NCBI GenBank assembly: GCA_001579985.1
Contig: LRSR01001598.1
Span: 1-40,443, forward strand
Length of the DNA stretch: 40,443 nucleotides
Source: Hypsibius dujardini
Taxonomy: Eukaryota; Tardigrada; Eutardigrada; Parachela; Hypsibiidae
Direction: 5' to 3'
The notes beneath the pieces are model-generated. The model saw only the letters and a list, made by a program, of their open reading frames with translations. It was not told the DNA's origin and ran no database searches. The position numbers and the translations under genes are program-made. How positions within the stretch are numbered: the first letter of the stretch is position 1; each line of letters starts with the position of its first letter. This document shows positions 1 to 10,644 of the stretch, piece by piece.

Positions 1-861
1 CCAGAACAGACAGGTTGACAGATAAACAGATGCCTTTACCTCAACGGCAACCACCTTCGTCTTCACCATCTGTGTCAGCTTGGACCCAATGTTTTTCAGT
101 TCTTCCACCGGATCGATTTCATTGACTTTCACGTTTAAGGATGAAAATCCCTGCGAATAAATTAAAACATAAAAATAACAATGGATAACCATACTTATAG
201 ATTCGTGCCTCTAAAAACGAATTTCACGAGCTAACATAAGAAAAAATCTCGTTCAGAATAAATTTATTTAATTATCCAAATTTCCGATACTATGACACGC
301 ATGTAGTATGATGTACACGAACAATTTCGTGCTTTTGGTGCACGAACTACCACTCACGACCTTATTAATTTTCCACAAATATCACGGCGGTCGCTTGAAT
401 TTTTTCCGTCACGTTTTCACAGTGTACCATAAAAGGATTCAATATACACCCTACTAGTGCAAGATGTAGTTGTTCATTTCCATACCTTTAAAATCTCATC
501 ATATCCTGACGCGAGTTTTGTGATGTGATGAAGCCGTGAGCCCAGCTTTTCCGCAAGAGCTACCAAACTATTTTGCAATAAAAACCGGCTAGAGATTAAT
601 CAGTAATCAGGGAATGCCATACCAGCTGTGAATCCCTTGAAATTTAATACGATATTTTGATCAGTGTGTCTGATGTCCGCGTGTCTGTATATCTGTCTGT
701 CTGTATGCTTGTCTATGTGCCGTTCCTCTGTATGTCTGTCTGTCTGTCTGTCTGTCTGTTTCCTGTCTGTCTGGTCTTGTCTTGTCTGTCGTGTCTGTCT
801 GTTCTGTTTTGTCTGTTGTCTGTTGTCTGTTTATCTGTGTCTGTTGTCTTCTGTTTATATG

Positions 862-911
<50 letters not shown>

Positions 912-1205
912 CTTGCCAGCCTGCTTGTTTATCTGGTTATCTTTCAGTCTACTAATCAACTCCTTTTTCCCCACCACACGTTGTGCAACCACTTTACGTG
1001 AATCACATTATCACCTGTTCTCGGAAAAGTGATGCGAACCCCCACCAAGGCCTTCGCCCCCGCCGCCGCCGGCAGTACCAAAATCCCCGACGATCAGCCC
1101 CGGCAACAATAACATGGCCATCGTCATCAGGATGAAACAATAGCAGCTGTCCCATCCTCCGCCTCCTCCCATCCGTCGGTGCCCATAGATATGGTAATCA
1201 CCCAT
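1..1205 (-). CDS. Voltage-gated calcium channel alpha2-delta subunit, N-terminal exons (partial)
   Basis: Three phase-compatible exons on the minus strand: 1205-1015 (ATG at 1205), 567-486 and 150-40; the gene continues off the left edge. The 128 residues begin with a glycine-rich stretch, then a hydrophobic signal sequence (about residues 21-38), a second Gly-rich linker, and a helical region with LVALAEKLGSRL, ITKLASGYDEIL and DPVEELKNIGSKL. That order matches the VWA_N region that precedes the von Willebrand A domain in alpha2-delta proteins. These extracellular subunits raise surface expression of Cav1/Cav2 channels and act at synapses. The first coding intron (568-1014) holds a long TCTG array. 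The von Willebrand A and Cache domains would lie outside the window. CACHD1, a relative with the same architecture, is the main alternative. Confidence 0.72.
669..935. repeat. (TCTG)n microsatellite in an intron of the alpha2-delta gene
   Basis: A nearly pure TCTG/TGTC tetranucleotide array with interruptions lies between coding exons 1 and 2 of the minus-strand gene. Its open frames translate to SVCLSVCL-type strings and are not genes. Confidence 0.9.
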
Positions 1206-3000
1206 CGTAACGCATCGTGTTCCGATTTTGTTCGGTCAATCCTATTTCCGGCCCGGGAATACGGCCAATTCCCTCCGCAGTAACAATGATACCTTCATCA
1301 TCCCTCTCCCCACACACACCCACAGAGTCACTCCTTGGACAAATATATACAAGTGCACTACTTAGGGTACAAGCGGGAAAAAAAATCAAATTCAACTAAC
1401 ATCTACATAATAATGCTCTGCCCAGGTCAAGGGTACCGATACAAGTAGAGCGGGGATGAGACGGTCGCCGTCGTCTGAAAAGTCCGTAATCCCCAGATCG
1501 TGCAAAATTAAAAGACGAGCTTTGCGGGGGTTGTCTGTGGGACTTCACGTAAGTATGTAGTAGTAGACACCGTACACGCAAGGCCCTCGCAAATTGCCGC
1601 AGCAAACGTGCAGCTCCTAAGCGTGCGGGAGTAGTGCAGTATAGAGCTCCCTCGCCCTTACTCTTCCCCTCTTTTTTCCGGAGACCACTATACCCAGATC
1701 CCAAGTATGACATGCATAGGAAAGTACGTAAAGTACACAATAGTGCTCAGCGCTAGTACATACACGACCAGTCCGCCACCATAGAGTACGCATATATATA
1801 TATGTACATATATATATACACGCACACACGGGACACTCAATGGGGATGGGATCGACCCAATGATAATGGCGCGTAAGGACAACTTTCCCGCGCTCTGAGG
1901 TCCTGAGCCTGACTGACTGACTGTCGGTCGGTCTCTCGCCCGATCCCTGTGCTGGCGCTCCGCTCTGCTTCGCCAGCACACACATATATGACACAGAAGT
2001 GAAATGTGTACGACTAAACGGAAACGTTTGGCTCGATAAATGCACGCACTTCGCGCTGCGCTGCGCAATGTGGAACTCTCCCGCCCCTCTCACCGATCCT
2101 GTTTTCACATTCCCCTGTGTTGGAGGATGTGTGTAGGCAATCTCACTGTATTTACAGGCGGTGTATATGTGGATGGTGCGTGGAATTTCTTCAATGTTTA
2201 CACAGACGGCAGAAATTGTGGAGAGGAGAGCTCGAGCTACACCGTATATATGCAGTGTATATGGTTCCTCGGCTAGGATGATGCGGTACAGACTCATTTA
2301 TGTCTTTGGAGGGGATAGGGTTTGCAGGGCATAGGCTGTAGTCCTGTTATCTCGGGATATTACCATGGGCTACAGTTATGTACTTTATATTCGATCATTA
2401 CATAGGCGCGATCTGCGATTACAACCGGAAGTGGGATAGGGAACCCTCTATGTGAGAGATAGGGAACCCTCTATATGAAAGATGGGATGGATATTTCAGC
2501 CGTTTCAGTTCAGGCAAGGGCATGTGTTGATGGATTGAGGGTTGTGATGCGGTGGAGAATCCGCGCGCGATCTTTCTTGTTTGTTAGAATAACAACACGT
2601 TTCGGGTCGCGGGAAGCGAATGACTGGGAGTTCTCGCGGTTTCCGGCGCAGGCACCGCGTGCGTGTTCCGAGCGCGGCTAGGGAGGGGTGTGTTTCCTTT
2701 CATAATGGTGGGGAATTATGTCGGGGATATTGATTGTATATATCTGGATGATTTTTTGTGTGTGTGTGTGTTTGTGTGTGATGGAAATGTAATTGGTCAG
2801 AGTGGAGAAAGGGCAAGTATGCATGCAGGCTTAAGCCAGCAAAGGTCGCGGATCGTGGGGGGTTTCAATAGGGACCAGTTAAAATTATTATTAGAAAATC
2901 TACTGCAAATGAAAAAGATCTCCGAATTTCGGACAAAATTCTTGAATGATTTTTACACGGCGGTTTCCTGTTTGTATCTTGGCTTGGTTGCCTGATTTCC
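1206..3000. other. Region upstream of the alpha2-delta gene, no gene seen
   Basis: No convincing coding exon. It should contain the 5' UTR and promoter of the minus-strand alpha2-delta gene. A (TA)n-rich patch with TATATATATGTACATATATATATA symmetry lies near 1792-1818 and a short GT run near 2759-2780. A 20-bp phrase containing GGGAACCCTCTAT occurs twice near 2440-2475. The open frames here overlap on both strands and look like chance. Confidence 0.5.
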
Positions 3001-3002
3001 TG

Positions 3003-3125
3003 TCGGTATGTCTGTCTGCCTGTCTGTCTGTCTGTCTGTCTGTGTGTGTATCTGTCTGTCTGTCGGTTTGCCTGCTTGCTTGTCGGTCGGTCTGTCTGTC
3101 TGCCTGTCTGTCTGCATGTCAGTCA
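3003..3125. repeat. (TCTG)n microsatellite
   Basis: Interrupted TCTG array of about 120 bp in intergenic DNA; same motif as the intronic arrays elsewhere in the window. Confidence 0.85.
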
Positions 3126-3240
3126 GATCGCTCATAGACTTATCATCTATCTGTCTCTTTGTCTGTTTGCAATAACGTGAAGGGATGTGAACAAAAAACT
3201 CGTAAAGGAAGTGCACACATATATAGAGTTTGACATGTCG

Positions 3241-3920
3241 GAGAAAAATATCCCTGGAGGCGCCTAAGTTGACAGGTCCCCGCCAAACCGAGCACCAGTA
3301 ACCACTTCATTGTTCACATTTTACACCACTCCCAACAGTCTGCAATTGCAGTTTCAAACTCCTTCATTGCAGTCGCAATCAGATGCAGCTGCCAGTTACC
3401 CACACATAGCGACATAAAGTTGGCTTTTTTTGAGGATCTTTTTGAGAGATGGTTTTGAACACGTTTTCATAAGGGAACCCAGTGGTCCAAACAGCGACTG
3501 AAATTGGAACAACTTCAAGATCTTTGATGAAACCTTCACTATGTATGTATGCAAACCTAATGGCATACTGTGTTTACCGGAAGTAGCGATTGCCGCTCCG
3601 CAATTTACTAACGAGAGCTCTCCAATTTAAGCTGAACCCCACATATTTAGTCTGGCACACTTTTTCACTTCTCGGAATGATGAAACTTCTCAAAAGCCCG
3701 ATTTGCGTAACGCGAGCTGTAGGGGCCGTCTAATGCCGGGAACCGGAGCTCCATCTGGCTGGGAGGCCTTTCAATTTTTTCCCAACTACGCCGTGGGGTG
3801 GCAGCCACATTAAGGCATAGATGTGTCTTTCGTTAGGCTCACAAAATAATGATTCCGGTGTTGTGCCATCAGTGTCGAGAACAGGACCTTCTAAAACGGG
3901 ATAGTTGACCTCTAGTCAAA
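3241..3920 (-). pseudogene. Decayed protein-coding remnant of unknown family
   Basis: On the minus strand several short stretches read like real protein (for example EPNERHIYALMWLPPHGVVG and FAYIHSEGFIKDLEVV) but no single frame stays open across the region. Introns do not explain the pattern. I could not assign a family. It may be a fossil mobile-element gene or a host pseudogene; it looks old and broken several times. Confidence 0.35.
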
Positions 3921-3989
3921 ATAAGTAATATAAGAAGAGATCGATTGTAAAAGCCACGAGGAAAAGGATGTGTAGAATACGTGTTGAAG

Positions 3990-4220
3990 AGATAAAAAAG
4001 AACAGAAAGGTAAACGAATAAATCCATAAACAGGCGAGTAGATAGGCAAACAAAGAAAAGACACAGACCAGCAAACAGAATGACAGGCAGACAAACAGAA
4101 CACTGAAAGACGAGATTAGGCAAGATAAATAGACAGGCATACAGAGGGACGGCAGATAGACAAGCAGACAGATGTAAAGGTAAACAGACAGATAGACAAA
4201 CAGACAGACAGACAAACAGA
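3990..4220. repeat. (CAGA)n/(AGAC)n microsatellite
   Basis: Interrupted CAGA array directly upstream of the broken exon copy. Its segment around 4119-4180 matches 13518-13580 upstream of the intact gene, so it is part of the duplicated block. Confidence 0.8.
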
Positions 4221-4225
4221 AACGT

Positions 4226-5300
4226 AGCACACAATCTTTTGCACAAATCTTTTTTTCTACCTCGGGACTGCCGTTCTCGCTGCCTAGTCGCAAGACGACA
4301 AGACGATGCAAATGGACGGTAAGTACGCCCGCGATTACCACCGCAAAGATTGACCAGTAAATGCGTTGAAATAGATATTTAATTACGATTCTTTCCTTAC
4401 TGGCATTCTTCCTTGCAGTTGTCTTCGACGAGCCGGTAGCCTTCGCGGATCCTGTTCATGAAAACGTCCCAATGCCCGTACAAATGTCACAATCCGCCGT
4501 CGTCAAAAAGGCAAAGATATCAGCCACGAAGATGGTGGTCGACGATGAAATGCTGACCGGCAGAACGGCCGAGCTCCCTGTCATTCCAGGCGGGATCTCG
4601 ACCGGCAGCAGCATCAGCAACTCAACCGATGCGCCGCTCATCGCGTCCAACGCGACAGCTATCGAGAATGCAACGATGGCATTCAACATAACGGCGGCAG
4701 GCACTAAGACAGCTAGCGCTATTGCCTCACTGGTAAGTAATAAATATTGTCTGAACTTCTGTCTATCTGCATGTCGGTCTGAGTGATGTGACTGTTGTCT
4801 GTGAGTCAAAACTTTGCCTGCCCCCTTCAGTTTGTCTACCAGTAAATCCATGTCTATCTGTCATCATGTCTGTTAAACTGGATTGTGTCCCGTGTCTGTC
4901 TGTCTGCTTTAACGTTTTAGCCATCTTCCCATCAGTTTACAAAAGTATATCTGTGTCTATCTGCCTAAAGTCTTGACCATCTTCTTGGAGCCTGTCTGTC
5001 TGGCTAATTTGACGCAAATCTTTTTGCCTGAACTTTTTGCCACAGTCTCACATCTACCAGAGTCCACATTTGTCTGCCTGACTGCCTGCCTCCATCTATA
5101 TCCGGTGATTCGTCGTGCCGTGCCTCTGTCTGATCGGTTTGTTCAATACTTCAACAACTGTTAAACTCCTCTTTTCTTGGCTAATTCAGTCACCCCCACA
5201 GATGCAAGTCCACACTTGGGGCCGTCAACCCGCCGCCATGGCTACTCAACGACCGGGTGTCATCCCCACGGCGTGACAAGTACAGGCAACGTGTCAAAAA
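4226..5300 (+). pseudogene. Broken partial copy of the cationic secreted-precursor gene
   Basis: This block repeats the intact gene at 14058-15980. The end of exon 1 with its GTAAGT donor (about 4254-4318), all of exon 2 (about 4420-4732) and the beginning of exon 3 (from about 5200) can be recognised. Promoter, start codon region, most of exon 3 and the exon encoding the Arg/Cys-rich peptide are missing, so no secreted peptide can be made. The exon 2 region is almost identical to the intact gene, while the exon 3 part is clearly more diverged. The second intron is longer here and carries TCTG-type sequence. Confidence 0.85.
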
Positions 5301-6190
5301 CAGTGGAAGATTCGATTACCACTGGTGTCGGTGTTAACTGGTTAGAATTAGTCCATGTCGGGTTTTCAGTTGCCTGCATGGTTGTCCCCTCATGGGGATA
5401 AATCTAGGGTACCTTTTGCTTGACATGTTACAAGACGCCGACTCAGACCGGGTTGGTGCCACCATGAAGTACTCGATCGGCTTTTCAAATCGGAAAATAG
5501 ATAGAGTGGCTGTTGTCTGCCGAGTACCTGTTGTCTGCCGAGTACCTGTTTCAAATTAGGTGGACTTATTGCAACGCCTTCAAAGGAACTCGATTGTCGC
5601 AAGTAAACCATTCTACCGGTACCATTCAATTACAATCCCACGTGAGTGGCACTTCTGGAGTACTCGTACTGGAGTACTCGTACACTTCTTAGACCACCAA
5701 CTACGAGTTTGTGGTGCGAGACCGTGATCTTACTTGTCGGAGGGCGGTGCCGAGCACGAGCTTGTACGTGACCTTCCGTTTATTGTGAAATTCACAGCGA
5801 ATAATACGGGGGCCAATGCGCCAGATTGCTGTAGGTTTTTCTTGCCGTCACTCTGTATGTGCATGCATGAACGACGCACGCTCCTCTGTGCGACAGTACC
5901 AGTGACAGAATTTGCAGTCGATTAAACTTTCCAGTTCGTCCTTTTTTAAGGGCTGGGGTAGCTCAATGTGTTCAGTTTTCACGGCACACCCGTGAGTGCT
6001 GTCGCTTGTCCGACATTTTATCGCAGCATTTCGCGGTTGATCTGTGCCTGAAAATGTGATCACTAATCTTTCGGATGACCTAATGTTTCACGTTTGTTAA
6101 AGAAAATTGAAACCAAAAATGAATCATCCAGTTGCGGGTAATGCAGGCTTTGCGAAAAGAAACATGCGCGATAAGTGAATGCATTTTGTA
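5301..6190. other. Gene-free stretch with small tandem duplications
   Basis: No coding region supported. An 18-bp unit, TGTTGTCTGCCGAGTACC, is tandemly doubled near 5510-5547, and GGAGTACTCGTACT is doubled near 5656-5685. The rest is featureless to me and includes the presumed 3' flank of the minus-strand tectonin gene. Confidence 0.45.
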
Positions 6191-6194
6191 AAGA

Positions 6195-7139
6195 TTACAC
6201 TCTGTAGAGACAGTGACTCGTTGCAACCACCACACTGTAATCTCCACTCTCACCGATGTTGTGCCAGCGTCCACCAACGTGCATCCTGACTGAGCCGTCT
6301 CTGTCTACTGCGAAGAGATGGTGTTCTCCCCACCCATCTGCTCGGATGGGGGCGACTGTTATGAATTTTGCCGTGCCCAAGGTGCACCACAAGTGCCAAA
6401 TTGTTTTCTCATGTACTTGCGGTCCGAGGGAAACGACCGCCTTGCAGATGACCCCATTATTTTGCAACGCGTACAGCGCGTTACCGGAGGCTGCAATCAT
6501 TTTGGTCTGCTTGTCCGACTCTACGTCGTACAGCTTTTGGTTTGCCGGTGGCGGGGCTTTTCCGCAGTATGCGTCACGCTTGATATCTCCACCCCTGGTC
6601 AGCATGAAAAAGCATTTACCCGACATGACAATGGAATCAACTACCGCTGGCGTGGCCGAAACGCAAGTCCAGACATGGGGCGTTCCGGTGTACATCCAAA
6701 CTTGGCCATTCACGTGCGTTTGGTAAAGAAAGCCGGAAGCCGCGTGGATACTTGCCGTACAGTTGCTGAAGTCATGGATCAGCTGCCATGAGGACGGCGT
6801 TCCATTCCATTTCCATATTCGGCCAGTTCGGTGTAGCTGGTATAAATCGTTGTCGGTGGCTGCGATGGCGACGCTTTCGTGCCAGTGGTCAATGAGAAGC
6901 CACGTTGCTGAGGGTGTTTGGTCGAAGTTTAATAAGGCATCGTATTTTAAAATGTTGCCGTTGGTCCGTATTTGGTACAAGTGTTGCCATGCAGCAGCAA
7001 CAGCTGCGGTGGTAGGATTATCATCTAGTTTTATCCAGCGTCCTGACTTTGGGACAGGGTTGGAGTCTGTCCATTCGCAATGGTACTTCCAGATCGGTCT
7101 TCGCAAATGGTTCATGTCGTACAATCTGCCTGCGGCCAT
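6195..7139 (-). CDS. Tectonin-type beta-propeller protein, intronless
   Basis: A single uninterrupted frame of 314 codons, ATG at 7139, TAA at 6195-6197. It contains about six or seven repeats of 35-45 residues, each with a small-residue strand followed by LYQ(I/L/T)xxxGxIWK(Y/W)-type motifs: LYQIRTNGNILKYD, LYQLHRTGRIWKWNGTP, LYQTHVNGQVWMYTGTP, ALYALQNNGVI and HLFAVDRDGSVRMH. Tectonin and related lectin propellers bind sugars or lipopolysaccharide in innate recognition and phagocytosis. There is no signal peptide or membrane segment, so the product is predicted cytosolic or unconventionally secreted. Most other genes here are cut by many introns, so the uninterrupted 945 bp stands out and fits retroposition or horizontal acquisition. 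The later repeats are degenerate. An upstream non-coding exon cannot be excluded. Confidence 0.78.
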   Translation of the reverse strand: MAAGRLYDMNHLRRPIWKYHCEWTDSNPVPKSGRWIKLDDNPTTAAVAAAWQHLYQIRTNGNILKYDALLNFDQTPSATWLLIDHWHESVAIAATDNDLYQLHRTGRIWKWNGTPSSWQLIHDFSNCTASIHAASGFLYQTHVNGQVWMYTGTPHVWTCVSATPAVVDSIVMSGKCFFMLTRGGDIKRDAYCGKAPPPANQKLYDVESDKQTKMIAASGNALYALQNNGVICKAVVSLGPQVHEKTIWHLWCTLGTAKFITVAPIRADGWGEHHLFAVDRDGSVRMHVGGRWHNIGESGDYSVVVATSHCLYRV

Positions 7140-8670
7140 TTCAGCGCTCTTGAATAAGCTACGAGTAATTAAAGGTTCAATGTTTTTTCAAATCCGACCG
7201 TACCGGGCGACAAAACCTCGTTGCTATGAAAGATTTAGGAACTTTGCTGGGTATGTTGCAGCAAAGGATTCGATAACCGCACTGAATTTAAATACCATTA
7301 CCACCTATAGTTCGTCAATGGTGAGTGCATAAGCATTGGAGCAACTGATATTAGTATCTGTATATATATGGAGTATATCTGTATATATATATATATATCA
7401 CACAAACACCTTGCAAGTAGAAGAACCCTGGAACAACTGATACGACGGACAAACAGGGCGAACCTTTAGAGCAACTGATATTAGTATCTGTATATGAATT
7501 CAATCCCACAAACACCTTGCAAGTAGAAGAACCCTGGAACAACTGATACGATGGACAAACAGGGCGAACCTTTGGAATATGATGAACGCTGAAAATACGG
7601 AATACGAACCTGGATATGACGAAGAATCGAATAACTGCTATGACAAGCATGCTAATCTCACTAGCTTCCGGAGCCTCTTGAAAAAGGCTGCAAAAAGGCT
7701 GCAAATTGATTTTTGCAGCCCTCTGTGGCATGTCATGTCGGCAACGCAGCCCCCTGATTGGTCCGTAGACACACAAAAGGGCGGACGTCCACTTTTTACG
7801 TTTTTGAGGCATTTATCCTTCTTTTATTTAAATGTTTATTAAATAATAGTATAATAATTAAAATTCCCTAGCCTTTAGTGTCAGTTTCATTAAAATCCAT
7901 CCAGTAATAAAAAAGTTATAAGTAAAATAAAAAACATACATTCTACAAGGTTCTTCCTGATACGGGGCGCAGTAGGTCATTGCGGCCTATTTCCCGCGCT
8001 TTGACCGTGCTGACCACTGTCCATCTGTTGACCACACCCAGAAGTCACTAAGACCGACCTGTACCGACAAGGACCGACCCGAAACTGAAAAAAAAACAAG
8101 TCCTACTGCCCAACGTTTGGGAAGGCTCCGCCTACCCCAATATCTGGCAGCCTTATAAGGTGCTAGTTATAATTTTAATTAGAAGAAATTTTTTCGTAAT
8201 AATTTTCTAGTTATAGAGCATTTCCGATATTTTCAATTTTTTTTGCTTTAATATAAACATTCATGGATACTGGGATTTTGAATTAGTTTGTACCGCATTT
8301 TAGTCCAAGTCCATTTCACCCTTTGTCCTCCGATTTGTTTTATTTATTCGTCTTTTAGTTTTTTCTTTTATTGAAACTTTAATATCATTTGCATTTTAGG
8401 TGAGCCGAATGTTCTGACCGGCGGTTACACTCGCGAGTCCTGAGTCGAAATCAAAACGAACGGATAATGGAACAACGTTCAGTGCGGTCAAGGAGCGACT
8501 CGCGGTTACATCAGCGAAGAACTGAAAGAACCTGTTTCCGCTGCAACAACTAACAAGGTTCTCAAGTCCCATAAAGGTCATTAGTATGGTTGCGAGACAC
8601 TTTTTTGGCAATCGAGGCCGCACGATTTTGGCAATTATTTGGAGAACCTTTCTTCGTTCGTCGGCTGTGC
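7140..8670. other. Intergenic region, no gene supported
   Basis: AT-rich in the middle (7840-7960 and 8160-8400). A plus-strand frame at 7579-7842 (87 codons) has a Gly/Glu/Asn-rich start but no recognised domain, so I do not call it a gene. A TA-rich run lies near 7360-7398. Confidence 0.4.
7339..7574. repeat. Tandem duplication of a 106-130 bp unit
   Basis: The unit starting GAGCAACTGATATTAGTATC at 7339 recurs at 7469. Both copies end with GGACAAACAGGGCGAACCTTT. They differ mainly by a TA-repeat expansion in the first copy. Confidence 0.9.
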
Positions 8671-8678
8671 TATAGTAA

Positions 8679-8941
8679 GCAATATGCGCCATGACACAAA
8701 CTCCTTTCCTCGACACATCAACACGAAGACACGAGGCGCTCGATTGTGCAACAAAAAGCGAACAGACCAATGACAACACTTCGTGATGTGTCCTCGTGTG
8801 TTGCTGCACAAATTCACGAGGAAACGGCGATTTGCTCGTGAATTCGTGAGCCGTTGGTGTGACACACACACGATCTCACGATCAGTTGCATGTCGTGTCT
8901 TCGTGTTCGGAAAAGGACTCTGTCATGGCGCATATTGTTTA
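8679..8941. mobile_element. Foldback (MITE-like) element A
   Basis: Inverted repeats of about 50 bp: the left arm (8679-8733) starts GCAATATGCGCCATGACA and ends ACACGAAGACACGA; the right arm (8893-8941) is the imperfect reverse complement. The interior is full of CGTGAATTCGTGAG-like short inverted motifs. No transposase and no clear target duplication seen. A non-autonomous DNA transposon is the likely identity. Confidence 0.6.
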
Positions 8942-9441
8942 ACATCGTTGAGTGTCAAAACATGACCGAAGGAAGTTGATGGCTGTACTCGAGTCAGAAA
9001 TCCATGTACTAGTACATGTACTTGAATCAGATTGGCTCGTTAATTATTTCTAACCCAGAGACTGCATCAATCATAAGCAGTTGGCCACAGGACTACAGTC
9101 TACATGTACACTACTTTACTCTTGGTACTAGTACAGCAGTGTACATGTACAACTACACATTTTTTGTCCTATTTTTTCACCGCCGATTTTCGTTCAAATA
9201 TGGAGGTTTTCTTTGTCTAATTCCTGTTCAGTAATGATGGTCTGCATCCTTGTAGTCAAAACTAAATGCAGGATAAGTAATCGGGATTGCAAAAATAATT
9301 TTTAATGCTACGTATAGAATTATGAGGATGAGAACAAGGATTTTTCATAGGGGTCTCGTCGGTGCAAATACATTTGCAGGTTCAGAAAAAAATGGAGAAG
9401 AAAAGAAGAATCTGCCAGTTTGTGCTACATGCCGGCGCTTG

Positions 9442-10205
9442 ATTGATTGATCATTTGACAACTTTCTCAAAATGTTACTTTTTCAAAAACTTAAACACAT
9501 TCTTAAAATTTACTAAAAACCTTCAGCGAGGTATAAAAAACAAATTAAAAAATTTCCCACCAACCGGAACACCTTGCGAAAGTGAAAAATGAAACAGTGA
9601 ACGACAGCATTAATACAATTTGTACAATTACATGAACTTATTTGTTTGAAATAGAAACATTAACGTTTGCAAACAAGATCGGAAAATGGGGGAAAACAGA
9701 TGAAATAACGCGTGCAGTTGCAGCAGTGGTTGTAAATTCAAATTTCGAAATTTTGGTATGAGTGATTTGCTGGACAAAAGACTGCACGCTTTTTTCCATG
9801 TTCTGACATTTCCCGCATCTCAATGAATGACACATGAACATGGAAAAAAGCGTGCAGTCTTTTGTCCAGCAAATCATATTCGAAGGTTTTTAGTAAATCT
9901 GAAGAATGTTCACGTTCAGTAAAATACTGAAAAGTTTTTGAAAAAAACAAGATTTCGAGAACCAATCAACCGGTAACGCTGATTTTAAAACTTTGTATTA
10001 TCGCACAGCGTACTGGGGCCACTACGCTATTTCCTTTTATATTTTCTCAAGATGTTCCGGTTAGAAGAAAAAATTCTTATTTTTATCTTGTTGGAGGTTT
10101 CTAGTAAATTTCAGGAATGTGTCCACGTTCAGTAAAGTACTGAAAAGTTTTTGAAAAAATAAAATTTTGAAAAAGTTTGATCAAAATTTTGATCATTGAT
10201 TGATC
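9442..10205. mobile_element. Nested inverted-repeat element B with internal perfect hairpin
   Basis: The left arm (about 9442-9535, from TTGATTGATTGATCATTTGA to ACTAAAAACCTTCAGCG) is the diverged reverse complement of 10088-10200. A third, directly oriented relative of the right arm lies at 9880-9950. All copies share TTTAGTAAAT and AAAAGTTTTTGAAAAA blocks. The right copies also carry CACGTTCAGTAAA, absent from the left arm. The centre contains the 41-bp-stem hairpin listed separately. No coding capacity. Confidence 0.55.
9763..9876. repeat. Perfect 41-bp inverted repeat (hairpin)
   Basis: Arms 9763-9803 and 9836-9876 are exact reverse complements (core GGACAAAAGACTGCACGC and its complement) around a 32-nt spacer. 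Transcription of either strand would give a long perfect stem-loop. Confidence 0.95.
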
Positions 10206-10644
10206 AACCCCAAAAGCGAGATTCGGTCGATTAAACTATCGTCTCGTTTGTCTCACAAGAGATTTATTTCAAATATTATAAAGAAGCAAATATCATTCAA
10301 TCAGTAATCAAGCGACCGTTGAGGAAATAATTGTTTGATCAAACAATCGATGCCCAATGACAAAGTGAAGCAAACATCAACCAATCAACAATCAAGCGAT
10401 ATGAAAGCAATTTGCAGTCAATCAAGCAATCAATAACTAAGTTACAATAGTAAATCCAAAGCAGCAATTCCTTTGCAGCAAACTATGGGATTTTGCCAAA
10501 AAAGTTCGCAGGCTTTTACCGGCGAATAAAATTTTTGTATTCGCTAGTAAAATAGCTCTAAATTAAAAAAATATTTTAAAATGAATCTGCGACGGTACTT
10601 GAAAATCGCCCCAAGTCAGTACAGTCCATGTTTCAGATCGTGCC
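10206..10644. other. ATCAATC-rich intergenic DNA
   Basis: No gene seen. The segment is dense in CAATCA/TGATTG strings, including TTGTTTGATCAAACAA-type palindromes near 10330. At 10617-10645 it carries a single copy of the CAGTACAGTCCATGTTTCAG motif that forms the ends of element D. Confidence 0.4.

Noticed and set aside
657-1032. Open frames coding SVCLSVCL-type repeats (also at 2946-3216, 3869-4341, 13386-13696, 26671-27150, 34695-35158, 36442-36709)
   Set aside because: They are translations of TCTG/CAGA tetranucleotide arrays, open in several frames on both strands, and they fall inside introns or intergenic repeats.
1396-2297. Overlapping minus frames of 114-226 codons upstream of the alpha2-delta gene
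   Set aside because: Composition is random-like, the frames overlap each other, and they lie in the expected promoter and leader region.
5940-6010. tRNA-like stretch GGGGTAGCTCAATGTG
   Set aside because: Resembles a D-arm by chance; no anticodon or T-arm can be folded around it.
7579-7842. 87-codon plus-strand frame upstream of the tectonin gene
   Set aside because: No domain, no splice context, begins inside a tandem duplication; not enough to call a gene.
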